Below, one piece after another: positions 1 through 9,098 of a stretch of 64,000 nucleotides of DNA. The notes below the pieces were generated by a model that saw only the letters and a list, made by a program, of their open reading frames with translations, searched no databases and was not told the DNA's origin. The stretch comes from Paracoccus alkenifer. GTDB taxonomy: Bacteria; Pseudomonadota; Alphaproteobacteria; Rhodobacterales; Rhodobacteraceae. A program made the translations under genes and the position numbers. The DNA is taken from positions 1 to 64,000 of the forward strand of contig NZ_FNXG01000001.1 of NCBI RefSeq assembly GCF_900108405.1. The letters run 5' to 3'. Every line of letters begins with the position of its first letter. The stretch's first letter is position 1.

Positions 1-572
1 GCCTGCGTGGCTTGCAGCGCCCCGGTCGCGCCTTGGCTCTGGCCGACCAGCGCGGCCATCTCGGCGCGGTTGCTGTCGATATTGCCGACCGCGCCTGCCT
101 GCACGCGCATGGCGTCCTGCAAGCCGCCGACCGTGTTCTCCCAGCGGCCGCGCGCATCGGCGACCAGTTGGGCGTCGGTCGCCGAAAGCGAGACATTTCC
201 ATATTGCTGCTGGAACGCTTGGTCGATCTGCCCGACCTCGAACGCGATGTTCTGCGCTTGGCCGAGAAGCTGCTGCGTGCGCTGGACGTTCTGCTGGAGC
301 TGCTGGAGCGACGAATACGGCAGGCTCGCCAGATTACGAGCCTGATTGATAAGCATCTGCGCCTCGTTCTGGAGGCTGGTGATCTGGTTATTGATCTGCT
401 CCAGCGTGCGGGCGGCCGTAAGCACGTTCTGCGCATAGTTGCTCGGGTCATAGACGATGCGGCCGAAGCCGAATTGCGCATGGGCCGGGCTTGCCAGCAT
501 GGGCGAAAGTGCGACCGGCACGGCGAGCGCCAGCGCGAGGGCCGAGGCCCCGATGGTCTTGGAATAGGTCAT
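1..572 (-). CDS. trbJ: TrbJ conjugal transfer protein (3' end off window)
   Basis: Periplasmic mating-pair-formation protein of the Trb type IV secretion system (VirB5-like class). The visible 190 residues open with a signal peptide: basic start, Ala/Leu-rich core, cleavage after Ala-His-Ala near residue 32. A Gln/Asn-rich region follows (repeated LQ, NQ and QQ pairs) that looks helical or coiled-coil, as in TrbJ. The start ATG overlaps the trbE stop as ATGA, the normal trbE-trbJ junction. The gene runs off the left edge, where trbL, trbF, trbG and trbI would be expected; that is inference from the family's gene order. Confidence 0.85.
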   Translation of the reverse strand, partial: MTYSKTIGASALALALAVPVALSPMLASPAHAQFGFGRIVYDPSNYAQNVLTAARTLEQINNQITSLQNEAQMLINQARNLASLPYSSLQQLQQNVQRTQQLLGQAQNIAFEVGQIDQAFQQQYGNVSLSATDAQLVADARGRWENTVGGLQDAMRVQAGAVGNIDSNRAEMAALVGQSQGATGALQATQ

Positions 573-3061
573 GGAAGAATCTCCTGTGCAGGGTGGGTAT
601 CGAGCCGGGCCGGCGCGGCGGATTCCGGCCGGTCGGCAAGATTGGTGAGGTTCGGGATCAACTCGGCCGCCCAATCGACGCCGCGCTCGCGCAGCCATGC
701 GGCGAGGAAGCCGTCGCGGCCGGCCTCAGTGACGATCTGCGCAATGAGGGTCTGGTCGGATTTGGCCGATGCGGCGCAGAGCGCGAGGCCGACTTCGGAC
801 AGGCCAAGCTCGAACAGGCGATTGCCGCGCCGCGACTGGCAGTAGTATTCGCGTTTCGGCGTCGCGCGGGCGACGAGCTCGATCTGCCGGTCATTCAACC
901 CGAACCGCCTGTAGATCGCGGTAATCTGCGGCTCGATGGCGCGCTCGTTCGGCAGCAGGAGCCGCGTCGGGCAGCTCTCGATGATGGCCGGCGCGATGTT
1001 GCTGCCGTCAATGTCGGACAGGCTTTGCGTGGCGAAGATGACGCTGGCGTTTTTCTTGCGCAGCGTTTTCAGCCACTCGCGGAGCTGGCCGGCGAATCCC
1101 TCGTCGTCGAGCGCAAGCCAGCCCTCGTCGATGATGAGCAGCGTTGGGCGGCCGTCGAGCCGGTCGCCGATGCGATGGAACAGATAGGCGAGCACGGCCG
1201 GGGCCGCGCCGGTCCCGACAAGGCCCTCGATCTCGAACGCCTGCACGTCCGCCGAGCCGAGATGTTCCGCCTCGGCGTCGAGCAGCCGGCCATAGGCACC
1301 GCCGACGCAGAACGGGCGCAATGCCTGCTTCAAGTCGTTCGACTGGAGCAGAACGGCAAGGCCGGTTATGGTGCGTTCCTCGACCGGCGCGGACGCCAGC
1401 GAAGTCAGCGCCGTCCAAAGATGCTCCTTCACCTCTGGCGTGATGGCGATGCCTTCGCGCATGAGGATGGCGGCGATCCAGTCGCCAGCCCATGCCCGTT
1501 CATAGGTATCGTGGATGCGGGCAAGCGGCTGGAGCGAAACCGATGCCTCGGCTCCTTCTGTGAGGCTGCCGCCCAAATCGTGCCAATCCCCGCCCATGGC
1601 GAGCGACGCGGCGCGGATGCTGCCGCCGAAATCGAAGGCGAACACCTGCGATCCTGCATAGCGCCGGAACTGCAAGGCCATGAGGGCGAGCAACACGCTC
1701 TTGCCTGCGCCCGTGGGGCCGACGACAAGGGTGTGGCCTACGTCGCCGACATGAAGGGAAAACCGGAACGGGGTTGAGCCTTCGGTCCTAGCGTAAAGCA
1801 ATGGAGCGTCGCCGAAATGCTCGTCCCGTTCCGGCCCCGCCCACACCGCCGAAAGCGGAATCATGTGGGCGAGATTCAAAGTGCTGATGGGCGGCTGGCG
1901 GACATTCGCGTAGGCGTGTCCGGGCAGGCTGCCGAGCCATGCGTCAACCGCGTTGACCGTCTCGGCCATGGCGGTGAAGTCGCGGCCCTGAACGATCTTC
2001 TCGACCAGGCGCAGCTTCTCGTCGGCAAGGCGCGGGTCGGCATCCCAAACGGTGACGGTCGCGGTGACGTAGGCCATGCCCGCCACGTCCGCCCCAAGTT
2101 CCTGCAAGGCCATATCGGCGTCGAGCGCCTTGTTCGCCGCGTCGGTGTCCACAAGGGCGGACGCCTCGTTGGTCATCACCTCTTTCAAGATCGCGGCGAC
2201 GCTCTTGCGCTTGGCGAACCATTGGCGGCGGATGCGGGTCAGCAGCCGGGTCGCATCGGTCTTGTCGAGCAGGATCGCGCGCGTGCTCCAGCGATATGGA
2301 AACGGCAGCCGGTTCATTTCGTCGAGCAGGCCCGGCGTCGTCGCGGTCGGGAATCCCACGATGGTCAGGACGCGCAGATGCGCGTCGCCAAGGCGCGGCT
2401 CCAGCCCGCCGGTCAACGGCTGGTCGGCAAGCAGCGCGTCGAGGTGCATCGGCACCTCGGGCACGCGCACGCGATGGCGGTTGGTCGAGATGGTGGAATG
2501 GAGATAGGTCAGCGTCGCGCCGTCATCCATCCAACGGCACTCGGGCATGAAGCCGTCGAGCAAGGCCAGCACGCGGTCGGTGCGGTCGATGAAGCCGCGC
2601 AGTAGCTCCCACGGGTCCACGCCGGTTTTCTCCCGGCCCTCATAGAGCCATGTTTCGGCGCGGGCGGCTTCCTCGGCCGGGGGCAGCCAGAGGAAGGTGA
2701 GGAAGTAGCCGGACACGAAATGCGCGCCCGCTTCCTCGAACCCGGCTTTCCGCTCGGCATCGACCAGCGCCGACGCGGCGTCGGGAAAGGTGCTGTCAGG
2801 ATAGGTCGCGGCGTCGCTGCGTTGCGCCTCGACGAAGATGCTCCAGCCGGAGCCGAGACGGCGGACGGCGTTGTTGATCCGGCCGGCGACGGCGACCAGC
2901 TCGGCCGCGACGGCGGAATCCAGATCGGGACCGCGAAACTTCGCGGTGCGCTGGAATGAGCCGTCCTTGTTCAAGACGACGCCCGAGCCGACCAATGCCG
3001 CCCATGGGAGATAGTCGGCGAGCCGGGATGCGGTGCGGTGGTATTCTGCAAGGTTCATCAT
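569..3061 (-). CDS. trbE: TrbE conjugal transfer ATPase (VirB4 family)
   Basis: Large cytoplasmic ATPase that energises assembly of the conjugation channel. About 830 residues, normal for TrbE/VirB4. The C-terminal half has a Walker A motif GPTGAGKS near residue 455, a Walker B-type stretch (LLIIDEGW) and the ATQS motif typical of the family. The N-terminal CagE/VirB4 domain starts MMNLAEYHRT. I chose the ATG at 3061; the frame is open to an upstream TTG at 3082, but that would overlap trbD. It sits between trbD and trbJ with short gaps or overlaps, so it is part of one trb operon. Confidence 0.93.
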   Translation of the reverse strand: MMNLAEYHRTASRLADYLPWAALVGSGVVLNKDGSFQRTAKFRGPDLDSAVAAELVAVAGRINNAVRRLGSGWSIFVEAQRSDAATYPDSTFPDAASALVDAERKAGFEEAGAHFVSGYFLTFLWLPPAEEAARAETWLYEGREKTGVDPWELLRGFIDRTDRVLALLDGFMPECRWMDDGATLTYLHSTISTNRHRVRVPEVPMHLDALLADQPLTGGLEPRLGDAHLRVLTIVGFPTATTPGLLDEMNRLPFPYRWSTRAILLDKTDATRLLTRIRRQWFAKRKSVAAILKEVMTNEASALVDTDAANKALDADMALQELGADVAGMAYVTATVTVWDADPRLADEKLRLVEKIVQGRDFTAMAETVNAVDAWLGSLPGHAYANVRQPPISTLNLAHMIPLSAVWAGPERDEHFGDAPLLYARTEGSTPFRFSLHVGDVGHTLVVGPTGAGKSVLLALMALQFRRYAGSQVFAFDFGGSIRAASLAMGGDWHDLGGSLTEGAEASVSLQPLARIHDTYERAWAGDWIAAILMREGIAITPEVKEHLWTALTSLASAPVEERTITGLAVLLQSNDLKQALRPFCVGGAYGRLLDAEAEHLGSADVQAFEIEGLVGTGAAPAVLAYLFHRIGDRLDGRPTLLIIDEGWLALDDEGFAGQLREWLKTLRKKNASVIFATQSLSDIDGSNIAPAIIESCPTRLLLPNERAIEPQITAIYRRFGLNDRQIELVARATPKREYYCQSRRGNRLFELGLSEVGLALCAASAKSDQTLIAQIVTEAGRDGFLAAWLRERGVDWAAELIPNLTNLADRPESAAPARLDTHPAQEILP

Positions 3062-3071
3062 GGCCGCGCCC

Positions 3072-3353
3072 TCACACTGCAAGGTTCGCGGGGATGCGCA
3101 GATGCCGCCGCCCGACCTCGACGAATTGGGGATCGCGCTTCGCCGCCCACACGGCCGCGAAATGGCCGATGGCCCATAGCGCGAGGCCGACCAGCCAGAG
3201 GCGCAGGCCGAGGCCCACGGCCCCGGCCAGCGTTCCGTTCATGATGGCGATGGAGCGCGGTGCGCCACCGAGCAGGATATGCTCGGTCAGCGCCCGGTGG
3301 ACCGGGACCGTGAAGCCCGGCACCGCGTCGAGCTGTTCGAGGCCGCCCGCCAT
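3072..3353 (-). CDS. trbD: TrbD conjugal transfer protein (VirB3-like)
   Basis: Small inner-membrane protein of the Trb channel, 93 residues. It has a conserved N-terminal part (GFTVPVHRALTEHILLGG), one or two hydrophobic membrane segments in the middle (GLRLWLVGLALWAIGHF) and a short basic tail with RDPQF. The ATG overlaps the trbC stop as TGATG, which implies translational coupling. VirB3-family proteins work beside the VirB4 ATPase, and here trbE follows directly. Confidence 0.88.
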   Translation of the reverse strand: MAGGLEQLDAVPGFTVPVHRALTEHILLGGAPRSIAIMNGTLAGAVGLGLRLWLVGLALWAIGHFAAVWAAKRDPQFVEVGRRHLRIPANLAV

Positions 3354-3685
3354 CAAACGAGCGCCCCGCCGCCGAACGAGAAGAACGACAGGAAGAACGA
3401 GCTGGCCGCAAAGGCGATGGACAGGCCGAACACGATCTGGATCAGGCGACGGAAGCCGCCGCTGGTATCACCGAACGCGAGGGTCAGGCCGGTGACGATG
3501 ATGATGATGACGGCGATGATCTTGGCGACCGGCCCCTCAATCGACTGGAGGATTTGCTGCAAGGGCTGTTCCCACGGCATCGACGAACCGGACGCATGGG
3601 CGGCCGGGGCGAGCATGAGACTGATGGCAAGGGCGGATGCGGCGGTCGCGGCGAAGCGATAGCCGCGCGAAATCGTGCGGATCAT
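3353..3685 (-). CDS. trbC: TrbC pilin subunit (VirB2-like)
   Basis: Major conjugative pilin precursor of 110 residues. It has a long signal peptide ending Ala-His-Ala, a short charged loop (MPWEQPLQQILQSIEGP) and two hydrophobic segments (IIAVIIIIVTGLTLAF and a C-terminal one). This is the standard VirB2/TrbC layout. The start overlaps the end of trbB as ATGA. It probably needs processing, possibly by the TraF peptidase encoded at 17182-17727, by analogy with RP4 TraF cyclising TrbC; that link is inference. Confidence 0.9.
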   Translation of the reverse strand: MIRTISRGYRFAATAASALAISLMLAPAAHASGSSMPWEQPLQQILQSIEGPVAKIIAVIIIIVTGLTLAFGDTSGGFRRLIQIVFGLSIAFAASSFFLSFFSFGGGALV

Positions 3686-4677
3686 GAAGATTCTCCTGTG
3701 CTGGTGGGGATTGCCGAAGGGATGGGATGCGTGATGCGGTAATCGCCGTCCGGCCCAAGCCCTTCGACGCGGGCAAGCTCGGCCAGCCGGCGCGCGGAAC
3801 CGCGCCCGGACAGGACGGCAACAAGGTCGATAGTCTCGGCGATCAGGGCGCGCGGGACGGTGACGACAGCCTCTTGGATGAGCTGTTCAAGGCGACGGAG
3901 TGCGCCGATGCCGGTGCCTGCGTGGATGGTGCCGATGCCGCCCGGATGGCCGGTGCCCCACGCTTTCAGAAGGTCGAGGGCTTCCGATCCGCGCACTTCG
4001 CCGATGGGGATGCGATCCGGGCGCAGGCGCAGCGAGGAACGGACCAGATCGGAAAGCGTCGCCACGCCGTCTTTCGTCCGCATGGCGACAAGGTTGGGCG
4101 CGGCACATTGCAGCTCGCGCGTGTCTTCGATGATGACGACGCGATCCTGCGTCTTCGCCACCTCGGCGAGCAGCGCGTTGGTCAGGGTGGTCTTGCCGGT
4201 GCTGGTGCCGCCCGCCACTAAGATATTGGCGCGGGATGCGACGGCTTCGCGCAGCGTTTCCGCCTGATCGGCGGACATGATGCCCGCCGCCACATAGTCG
4301 TCGAGCGTGAACACCGCGACGGCGGGCTTGCGGATGGCGAAGGTGGGGGCGGCGACCACGGGCGGCAGCAGGCCCTCGAACCTCTCGCCACTCTCCGGCA
4401 GCTCGGCCGAGACGCGCGGGCTGCGGGCATGAACCTCCGCACCGACATGATGCGCCACCAGCCGCACGATGCGTTCGCCATCGGCGGCGGACAGCCGCTC
4501 GCCCGTGTCGGACAGCCCTTCGGACAGGCGGTCGATCCATAACCGCCCGTCCGGGTTCAGCATCACCTCGACCACGGCCGGGTCTTCGAGCAGGCGGGCG
4601 ATGGCGGGGCCGAGGGCCGTGCGCAACATGCGTGCGCCGCGCTGGATTGCTTCCTGTCTGTGATGGTTGGTCGTCAT
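3682..4677 (-). CDS. trbB: TrbB traffic ATPase (VirB11 family)
   Basis: Hexameric secretion ATPase of the conjugation channel, 331 residues. It shows the family's N-terminal domain ([29 protein letters not shown]...), a Walker [10 protein letters not shown] near residue 160, the Asp box IIEDTRELQ, and the [14 protein letters not shown] region with the conserved His box. It is the first gene of the visible trb operon (trbB-C-D-E-J). The 146 bp upstream hold a likely terminator for the preceding copG transcript and a 20-bp repeat shared with the traG promoter region. Confidence 0.94.
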   Translation of the reverse strand: MTTNHHRQEAIQRGARMLRTALGPAIARLLEDPAVVEVMLNPDGRLWIDRLSEGLSDTGERLSAADGERIVRLVAHHVGAEVHARSPRVSAELPESGERFEGLLPPVVAAPTFAIRKPAVAVFTLDDYVAAGIMSADQAETLREAVASRANILVAGGTSTGKTTLTNALLAEVAKTQDRVVIIEDTRELQCAAPNLVAMRTKDGVATLSDLVRSSLRLRPDRIPIGEVRGSEALDLLKAWGTGHPGGIGTIHAGTGIGALRRLEQLIQEAVVTVPRALIAETIDLVAVLSGRGSARRLAELARVEGLGPDGDYRITHPIPSAIPTSTGESS

Positions 4678-4730
4678 GTCAGCCCCGATCTCTGGCAGGG
4701 CGCAACAGACGGTCCCCGCAACGGGGTCGA

Positions 4731-4752
4731 TTAAGAAAGCCCGGAATCGGGC
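4731..4752 (-). terminator. Probable intrinsic terminator after copG
   Basis: Read on the minus strand, a 5-bp perfect GCCCG/CGGGC stem with a 4-nt loop is followed by TTTCTTAA. It lies between the copG stop and the trbB start, so it would end traG-copG transcription before trbB or act as an attenuator for read-through. Confidence 0.5.
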
Positions 4753-4795
4753 CGGTTCAACAAGTATCTAGCTGTGTGCGGTGATCGGCGGCGAA

Positions 4796-4815
4796 CGGCG
4801 GTAAATAGGACGGGT
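4796..4815. repeat. 20-bp repeat upstream of trbB, copy 1
   Basis: CGGCGGTAAATAGGACGGGT. It matches 19 of 20 bases with 7402-7421 in the same orientation. Each copy lies just after the stop of the preceding gene (copG here, lysR there) and about 100-120 bp upstream of a conjugation operon start (trbB, traG). It is a candidate shared operator or promoter element. It is not palindromic. Confidence 0.6.
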
Positions 4816-4823
4816 CCGAATAC

Positions 4824-5303
4824 TTACTCTTGATCGCCGTTGGGCTGTTCCTCGTCTTGCAACGGCTCGTCGTGAAGTGAGTCGAGGTCGCGCGAAATCT
4901 CTTTGAGGAACCTGTCGCCCGTCGCCAGACGCCGGCCGAGATTCTGCATGAAGCTCTCGAAGCGTTCCGCGCCCTTTGTGCGGGCAGCGGATTGCGCGGC
5001 TCCCGTAAGCGGCGGCGTGAGTGTCATCCAGAAATGGATGAACTGTGCGACCGTCTCGCCGAGGACGGCAAGGTCCATGTCGAGCGTGTCGATCTGGCGG
5101 CCGAGCTTGTCCAGACGGCGCGACATGGCGGCTTCAAGCTGGTCGGCGGAATCGCCGGACAGATAAGACATGACCGCCGCCTCCACGATGGCGGATTTTG
5201 AGACAGTGCGGCGCAGCGCCTGCGAGCGGCGCGACGCCAACGACTCGATCTGCGGGATGAGCGCGGGGTCGAAATAGAGATTCAGGCGGGTTCGGGTGGT
5301 CAT
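4824..5303 (-). CDS. CopG/ribbon-helix-helix type regulator or accessory protein
   Basis: A 159-residue protein. The first 45 residues (TTRTRLNLYFDPALIPQIESLA... TVSKSAIVEAAVMSYLS) look like a ribbon-helix-helix DNA-binding domain of the CopG class. The rest is helical with a coiled-coil feel (LDKLGRQIDTLDMDLAVLGETVAQFIHFW). It sits 9 bp downstream of traG on the same strand and is probably co-transcribed with it. In related ICEs a CopG-family gene occupies this place between traG and trbB. The likely role is regulation of transfer or help to the coupling protein; the exact role is not known. Confidence 0.75.
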   Translation of the reverse strand: MTTRTRLNLYFDPALIPQIESLASRRSQALRRTVSKSAIVEAAVMSYLSGDSADQLEAAMSRRLDKLGRQIDTLDMDLAVLGETVAQFIHFWMTLTPPLTGAAQSAARTKGAERFESFMQNLGRRLATGDRFLKEISRDLDSLHDEPLQDEEQPNGDQE

Positions 5304-5312
5304 GGCGTGTCC

Positions 5313-7301
5313 TTACAGTTCCATTCCGTCATCGGGGTTCATGGCGACCTGCCGCGCCACCATCCTCATGCGCTGGCGCATGGCGCGGGCCTTGGCCGCG
5401 TCAACGTCCGGCTCGTCGTCCAGAAACTCGAACTCCTGTTCGGGGGATGGCGGCGGGGCGACGATTTCCTCTTGGCTTGGCAATTCCGGTTCGCGGCGGA
5501 TGCCGGCATTGGCCGGATCGCCCTCGGCCGCGTCTGCGGCGTCGGTCGCGGAACGGCTTTCCGCCGCGACCACGCGGCCGGACCAGTCATCGGCGGATGG
5601 GCTGGGCGCCAGCGGTGCGGCGACCAGATCGGGCGGGGTCAGGATGCGTTCCTGAAACCGCGCGTCCTCGAAATACCGGGCCTTGGTGGCGCGGATCGGC
5701 GGCGTGCCCGCGACCATGACGATTTCGTCGGTCGGCGGTAGCTGCATGATTTCTCCGGGCGTGAGCAGCGGCCGGGCCGTCTCCTGCCGCGATACCATCA
5801 AATGCCCGAGCCACGGGGCCAGTCTGTGCCCGGCGTAGTTGGTGGAATCGCGCAGCTCGGTCGCGGTGCCGAGCGCGTCGCTCACTCTTTTCGCGGTGCG
5901 CTCGTCGTTGGTGGCAAAGCTGACGCGGACATGGCAATTGTCGAGGATCGCGTTGTTCGGCCCATAGGCGCGCTCGATCTGATTGAGGCTCTGTGCGATC
6001 AGGAAGCCTTTGAGGCCGTAGCCCGCCATGAAGGCCAAGGCGGACTCGAAAAAGTCCAACCTGCCCAATGCCGGAAACTCGTCGAGCATGAGCAGCAGCC
6101 GATGGCGCTTGGCCGATGTGGTCAATTCCTCGGTCAACCGCCTGCCGATCTGGTTGAGGATCAGGCGGATGAGCGGCTTGGTGCGATTTATGTCGGACGG
6201 CGGCACGACCAGATAGAGCGTGACGGGCTGGCCGCTGCCGACCAGATCGGCAATGCGCCAGTCGCAACGTGCGGTGACGCGCGCTACCACGGGATCGCGA
6301 TAGAGGCCGAGAAAGGACATGGCGGTGCTCAACACGCCCGACCGTTCGTTCTCGGACTTGTTCAACAGCTCGCGGGCCGACGATGCGATGACGGGATGAA
6401 CGCCCGCCTCGCCGAGATGCGGCGTGTCCATCATGGCGCGCAAGGTTGCCTCAACCGGGCGGCGCGGGTCGGACAGGAAGTTGGCGACGCCCGCCAACGT
6501 CTTGTCCTTCTCCGCATAGAGAACATGCAGGATTGCGCCGACCAGCAGGCTGTGGCTGGTCTTTTCCCAATGATTGCGCTTGTCGAGGCTGCCTTCGGGA
6601 TCGACCAGAATATCCGCGATATTCTGCACGTCCCTGACTTCCCATTCCCCTTGCCTGACCTCCAGCAACGGGTTGTAGGCGGACGATCTGGCATTGGTCG
6701 GATCAAACAGCAGGACGCGACCATGCTTCGCGCGAAAGCCCGCTGTCAGAGTCCAGTTCTCGCCTTTTATGTCGTGGACGATGGCGGATGCGGGCCACGT
6801 CAGCAGCGTAGGCACCACCAGCCCGACACCTTTGCCGCTGCGCGTCGGGGCGAAGCATAGGACATGCTCGGGGCCGTCATGGCGCAGATAGTTCCTGTCG
6901 TATCGGCCGAGCACGACGCCATCGGGGTCGAGCAGTCCGGCATTGCGGATTTCCTGATCCTCGGCCCATCGTGCCGATCCGTAGGTGGCGACGTTGCGCG
7001 CCTCCCGTGCCCGGATGATCGACATGAAGATGGCGGCGGCAATGGCGATGAAGCCGCCGGACGTGGCGATGATCGCGCCCTCGACAAAGATCGTGGGCGC
7101 ATAGGCGTCGAACGAAAACCACCACCAGAAGAAGGCCGGGGGATAGTAGATCGGCAGCCCCACCAGCTCGAACCACGGTGCTCCAAGCTGCGGCTGGAAG
7201 CCGAGGCGGAACGCCGTCCATTGCGTCGCCGCCCACGTCATCACCAGAACGATGGTGAAGACGACAGCGATCTGACCCCAAAGGATTCGGCCTCCGCGCA
7301 A
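5313..7301 (-). CDS. traG: TraG/VirD4 type IV coupling protein
   Basis: Inner-membrane ATPase of 662 residues that links the relaxosome to the Trb channel. It has two N-terminal membrane segments (residues about 8-30 and 70-95), then the conserved FAPTRSGKGVG Walker A near residue 150, the KGENW motif, a Walker B (LLLMLDEFPALG) and a C-terminal acidic tail rich in Glu and Pro. The length is normal for VirD4/TraG proteins. Upstream lie a copy of the 20-bp repeat (7402-7421) and lysR1; copG follows. Confidence 0.95.
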   Translation of the reverse strand: MRGGRILWGQIAVVFTIVLVMTWAATQWTAFRLGFQPQLGAPWFELVGLPIYYPPAFFWWWFSFDAYAPTIFVEGAIIATSGGFIAIAAAIFMSIIRAREARNVATYGSARWAEDQEIRNAGLLDPDGVVLGRYDRNYLRHDGPEHVLCFAPTRSGKGVGLVVPTLLTWPASAIVHDIKGENWTLTAGFRAKHGRVLLFDPTNARSSAYNPLLEVRQGEWEVRDVQNIADILVDPEGSLDKRNHWEKTSHSLLVGAILHVLYAEKDKTLAGVANFLSDPRRPVEATLRAMMDTPHLGEAGVHPVIASSARELLNKSENERSGVLSTAMSFLGLYRDPVVARVTARCDWRIADLVGSGQPVTLYLVVPPSDINRTKPLIRLILNQIGRRLTEELTTSAKRHRLLLMLDEFPALGRLDFFESALAFMAGYGLKGFLIAQSLNQIERAYGPNNAILDNCHVRVSFATNDERTAKRVSDALGTATELRDSTNYAGHRLAPWLGHLMVSRQETARPLLTPGEIMQLPPTDEIVMVAGTPPIRATKARYFEDARFQERILTPPDLVAAPLAPSPSADDWSGRVVAAESRSATDAADAAEGDPANAGIRREPELPSQEEIVAPPPSPEQEFEFLDDEPDVDAAKARAMRQRMRMVARQVAMNPDDGMEL

Positions 7302-7401
7302 TGCAGGCTCCAGTCGGTAAAAGAGACGGAGCCGATCAGAGAGTAGGCAAAATCGGGACGGGCAACAGGAAAGAGGATGCCGGAGGGCTGCCGGATACTA
7401 T

Positions 7402-7421
7402 CGGCGGCAAATAGGACGGGT
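7402..7421. repeat. 20-bp repeat upstream of traG, copy 2
   Basis: CGGCGGCAAATAGGACGGGT. The partner copy is at 4796-4815 (one mismatch, same orientation). It lies between the lysR1 stop and traG, about 100 bp before the traG start. Confidence 0.6.
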
Positions 7422-7426
7422 TGCCT

Positions 7427-8407
7427 TCACCGACACCCAGCCGGGTGATCGCCGCTGCGCAACTGGCCGGGCGAATCGCCGAAACGCCTTATATTGTTTG
7501 CAAGGTTGAGCAGGTTTTTCAACGCGGCGCTGCGGCTGAATGGCGACCAGACGGCGGTAAAGGCAACCGGCTCTGGCTCATCGGCAAAGGGCAGGAAGAC
7601 GATGCCGGTAGTCGGCAGTAGCGCCGTGGCTGCTCCGACGATGGTGATGCCGAAGCCCTGTCCAACCATAGATAACAGCGTGCCTCGCCCTACATCGAAA
7701 CGCTGGATCGACGGCGAAGGCCAGCGCCCGGCCGAGCGCAGGACGATATGGTCGTGAACCTGCGGGCCGGTGCCACCATGACGCACAAGGAACGTTTCGC
7801 CCGTCAGATCGGCCCAAGTAATTGCCTGCTGTCCAGCAAGGCAATGCCCCTCCGGCAATACGGCCATCAATGTTTCGGTCCATATGCGCCGGGAATGGCA
7901 GTCCGGCAGTTCGGGCGCACCCGCTACGAACGCCACGTCCAGTTGGTTGGCGCGAAGCTGCATGACCGCTTCGCGTGCCGTGCCTTCGGCAATCTCAACC
8001 TCGATGCCGGGATGGCCTTCCCGATACTGCCCGATCAGTTCGGCGGGGAAGCTGCCCGGAATCAGGGCATGGATACCGATACGCAAGCGGCCGCATTCTC
8101 CCGCCGCCGCCATGCCGGCCGTCTTTACCGCATGGTCCAGTTGATCGACGCCGGCCGCGATCCGCTCGACGAAGTGGTGTCCGGCCTCGGTCAGTCGGAC
8201 GCCGCGCGCGTGACGCTCGAACAGGAGGATGCCAAGGTCCTCTTCCAGCGCCTTCACGCGGGCGCTGACGCTGGATTGCGCCACGCCGAGCGCATTGGCC
8301 GCGTGGCGGAAGTTCAGATATTCGGCGACGGCAAGCGTCTGGATCAGCGATGCGAGGGGGATACGCGATCCGAGCGTGGTCGGCACGCCCCATGGGCAAC
8401 CATTCAT
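7427..8407 (-). CDS. LysR-family transcriptional regulator, copy 1
   Basis: About 326 residues. The N-terminal winged helix-turn-helix is typical (NFRHAANALGVAQSSVSARVKALEEDLG, given here in part: residues about 30-60), and it is followed by a substrate-binding domain. The start is uncertain: ATG at 8407 is used, but an internal GTG near 8386 would put the HTH closer to the N terminus. By eye it is roughly 85% identical to the LysR at 10591-11514 over their shared length; they differ sharply at the C terminus. The target and effector are unknown. It precedes traG on the same strand and could be a regulator of transfer or just a passenger. Confidence 0.85.
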   Translation of the reverse strand: MNGCPWGVPTTLGSRIPLASLIQTLAVAEYLNFRHAANALGVAQSSVSARVKALEEDLGILLFERHARGVRLTEAGHHFVERIAAGVDQLDHAVKTAGMAAAGECGRLRIGIHALIPGSFPAELIGQYREGHPGIEVEIAEGTAREAVMQLRANQLDVAFVAGAPELPDCHSRRIWTETLMAVLPEGHCLAGQQAITWADLTGETFLVRHGGTGPQVHDHIVLRSAGRWPSPSIQRFDVGRGTLLSMVGQGFGITIVGAATALLPTTGIVFLPFADEPEPVAFTAVWSPFSRSAALKNLLNLANNIRRFGDSPGQLRSGDHPAGCR

Positions 8408-8542
8408 CGTTGCTGATCGCCGCCGTCGCATCGCTCAAATGCCACTACAGTGCTTCATTGCGCGCCGCAGCGGAAGCAGTTGCTTGGCTTCCTTAGAATG
8501 ACGCATGGATTGCCCCCTCCCTCTATGTCGCCTGCTACGCAC

Positions 8543-8567
8543 AAGTTACTTGCATGATGGAAGTTAC
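8543..8567. promoter_or_regulatory. Direct repeats upstream of hxlR-like gene
   Basis: AAGTTAC occurs at 8543-8549 and 8561-8567, 18 bp apart, in the divergent region between lysR1 and the HxlR-type gene. Helical-turn-like spacing and position make it a candidate operator for either regulator. This is position-based inference only. Confidence 0.3.
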
Positions 8568-8584
8568 ACGATTATGGATGTGTC

Positions 8585-9094
8585 ATGCAACGAACAAGCT
8601 TTCTGTCATTCGAGTGTCCCGCAGCCCGAGCGCTGGAAAGCGTCGGTGACTGGTGGAGCATCTTGATCCTGCGAGACGCCTTCCAAGGGCTTGGAAAATT
8701 CGATGAATTCGAGAAAAACCTCGGAATTTCTGCAAACATTTTGGCGAGGCGGTTGAAGCATCTTACGGCGGAAGGACTGTTTGAAAGGCAACGATACAAT
8801 GATCATCCGCCTCGATTTGAATACGTCCTTACCGACAAGGGGCGAGATTTCTATCCAGTCGCAATCGCCCTGTTCGCATGGGGGAACCGGAACCTTGCGC
8901 CCAATGAGATAGCCATGCGGCTCGGCGACAGGGAAACCGGTAGGGAACGAAACGCCATCATGGTCGATGCGAATACTGGAGAAAAAATCACTCCTGAAAA
9001 CACCGTTCTTCTAGCAGGCCCAGCGGCAACAGAGGAAACGATGCGCGTAATAAACCGCGTGAAGCGAATAAGCTCAGAAAAAGAAACGGAATAA
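8585..9094 (+). CDS. HxlR-family transcriptional regulator
   Basis: A 169-residue protein. It has the HxlR winged-helix pattern: a Cys near the N terminus (SFECPAARALESVGDWWSILILRDAF, residues about 9-34), then KFDEFEKNLGISANILARRLKHL and a wing ending FEYVLTDKGRDFYPV. Family members often sense electrophiles or small aromatics through the conserved N-terminal Cys. The C-terminal 50 residues extend past the usual domain. It is 4 bp upstream of the FabF gene on the same strand and is presumably its regulator. The local base composition is clearly more AT-rich than the trb genes around it, which points to separate acquisition. Confidence 0.85.
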   Translation: MQRTSFLSFECPAARALESVGDWWSILILRDAFQGLGKFDEFEKNLGISANILARRLKHLTAEGLFERQRYNDHPPRFEYVLTDKGRDFYPVAIALFAWGNRNLAPNEIAMRLGDRETGRERNAIMVDANTGEKITPENTVLLAGPAATEETMRVINRVKRISSEKETE

Positions 9095-9098
9095 TCCA

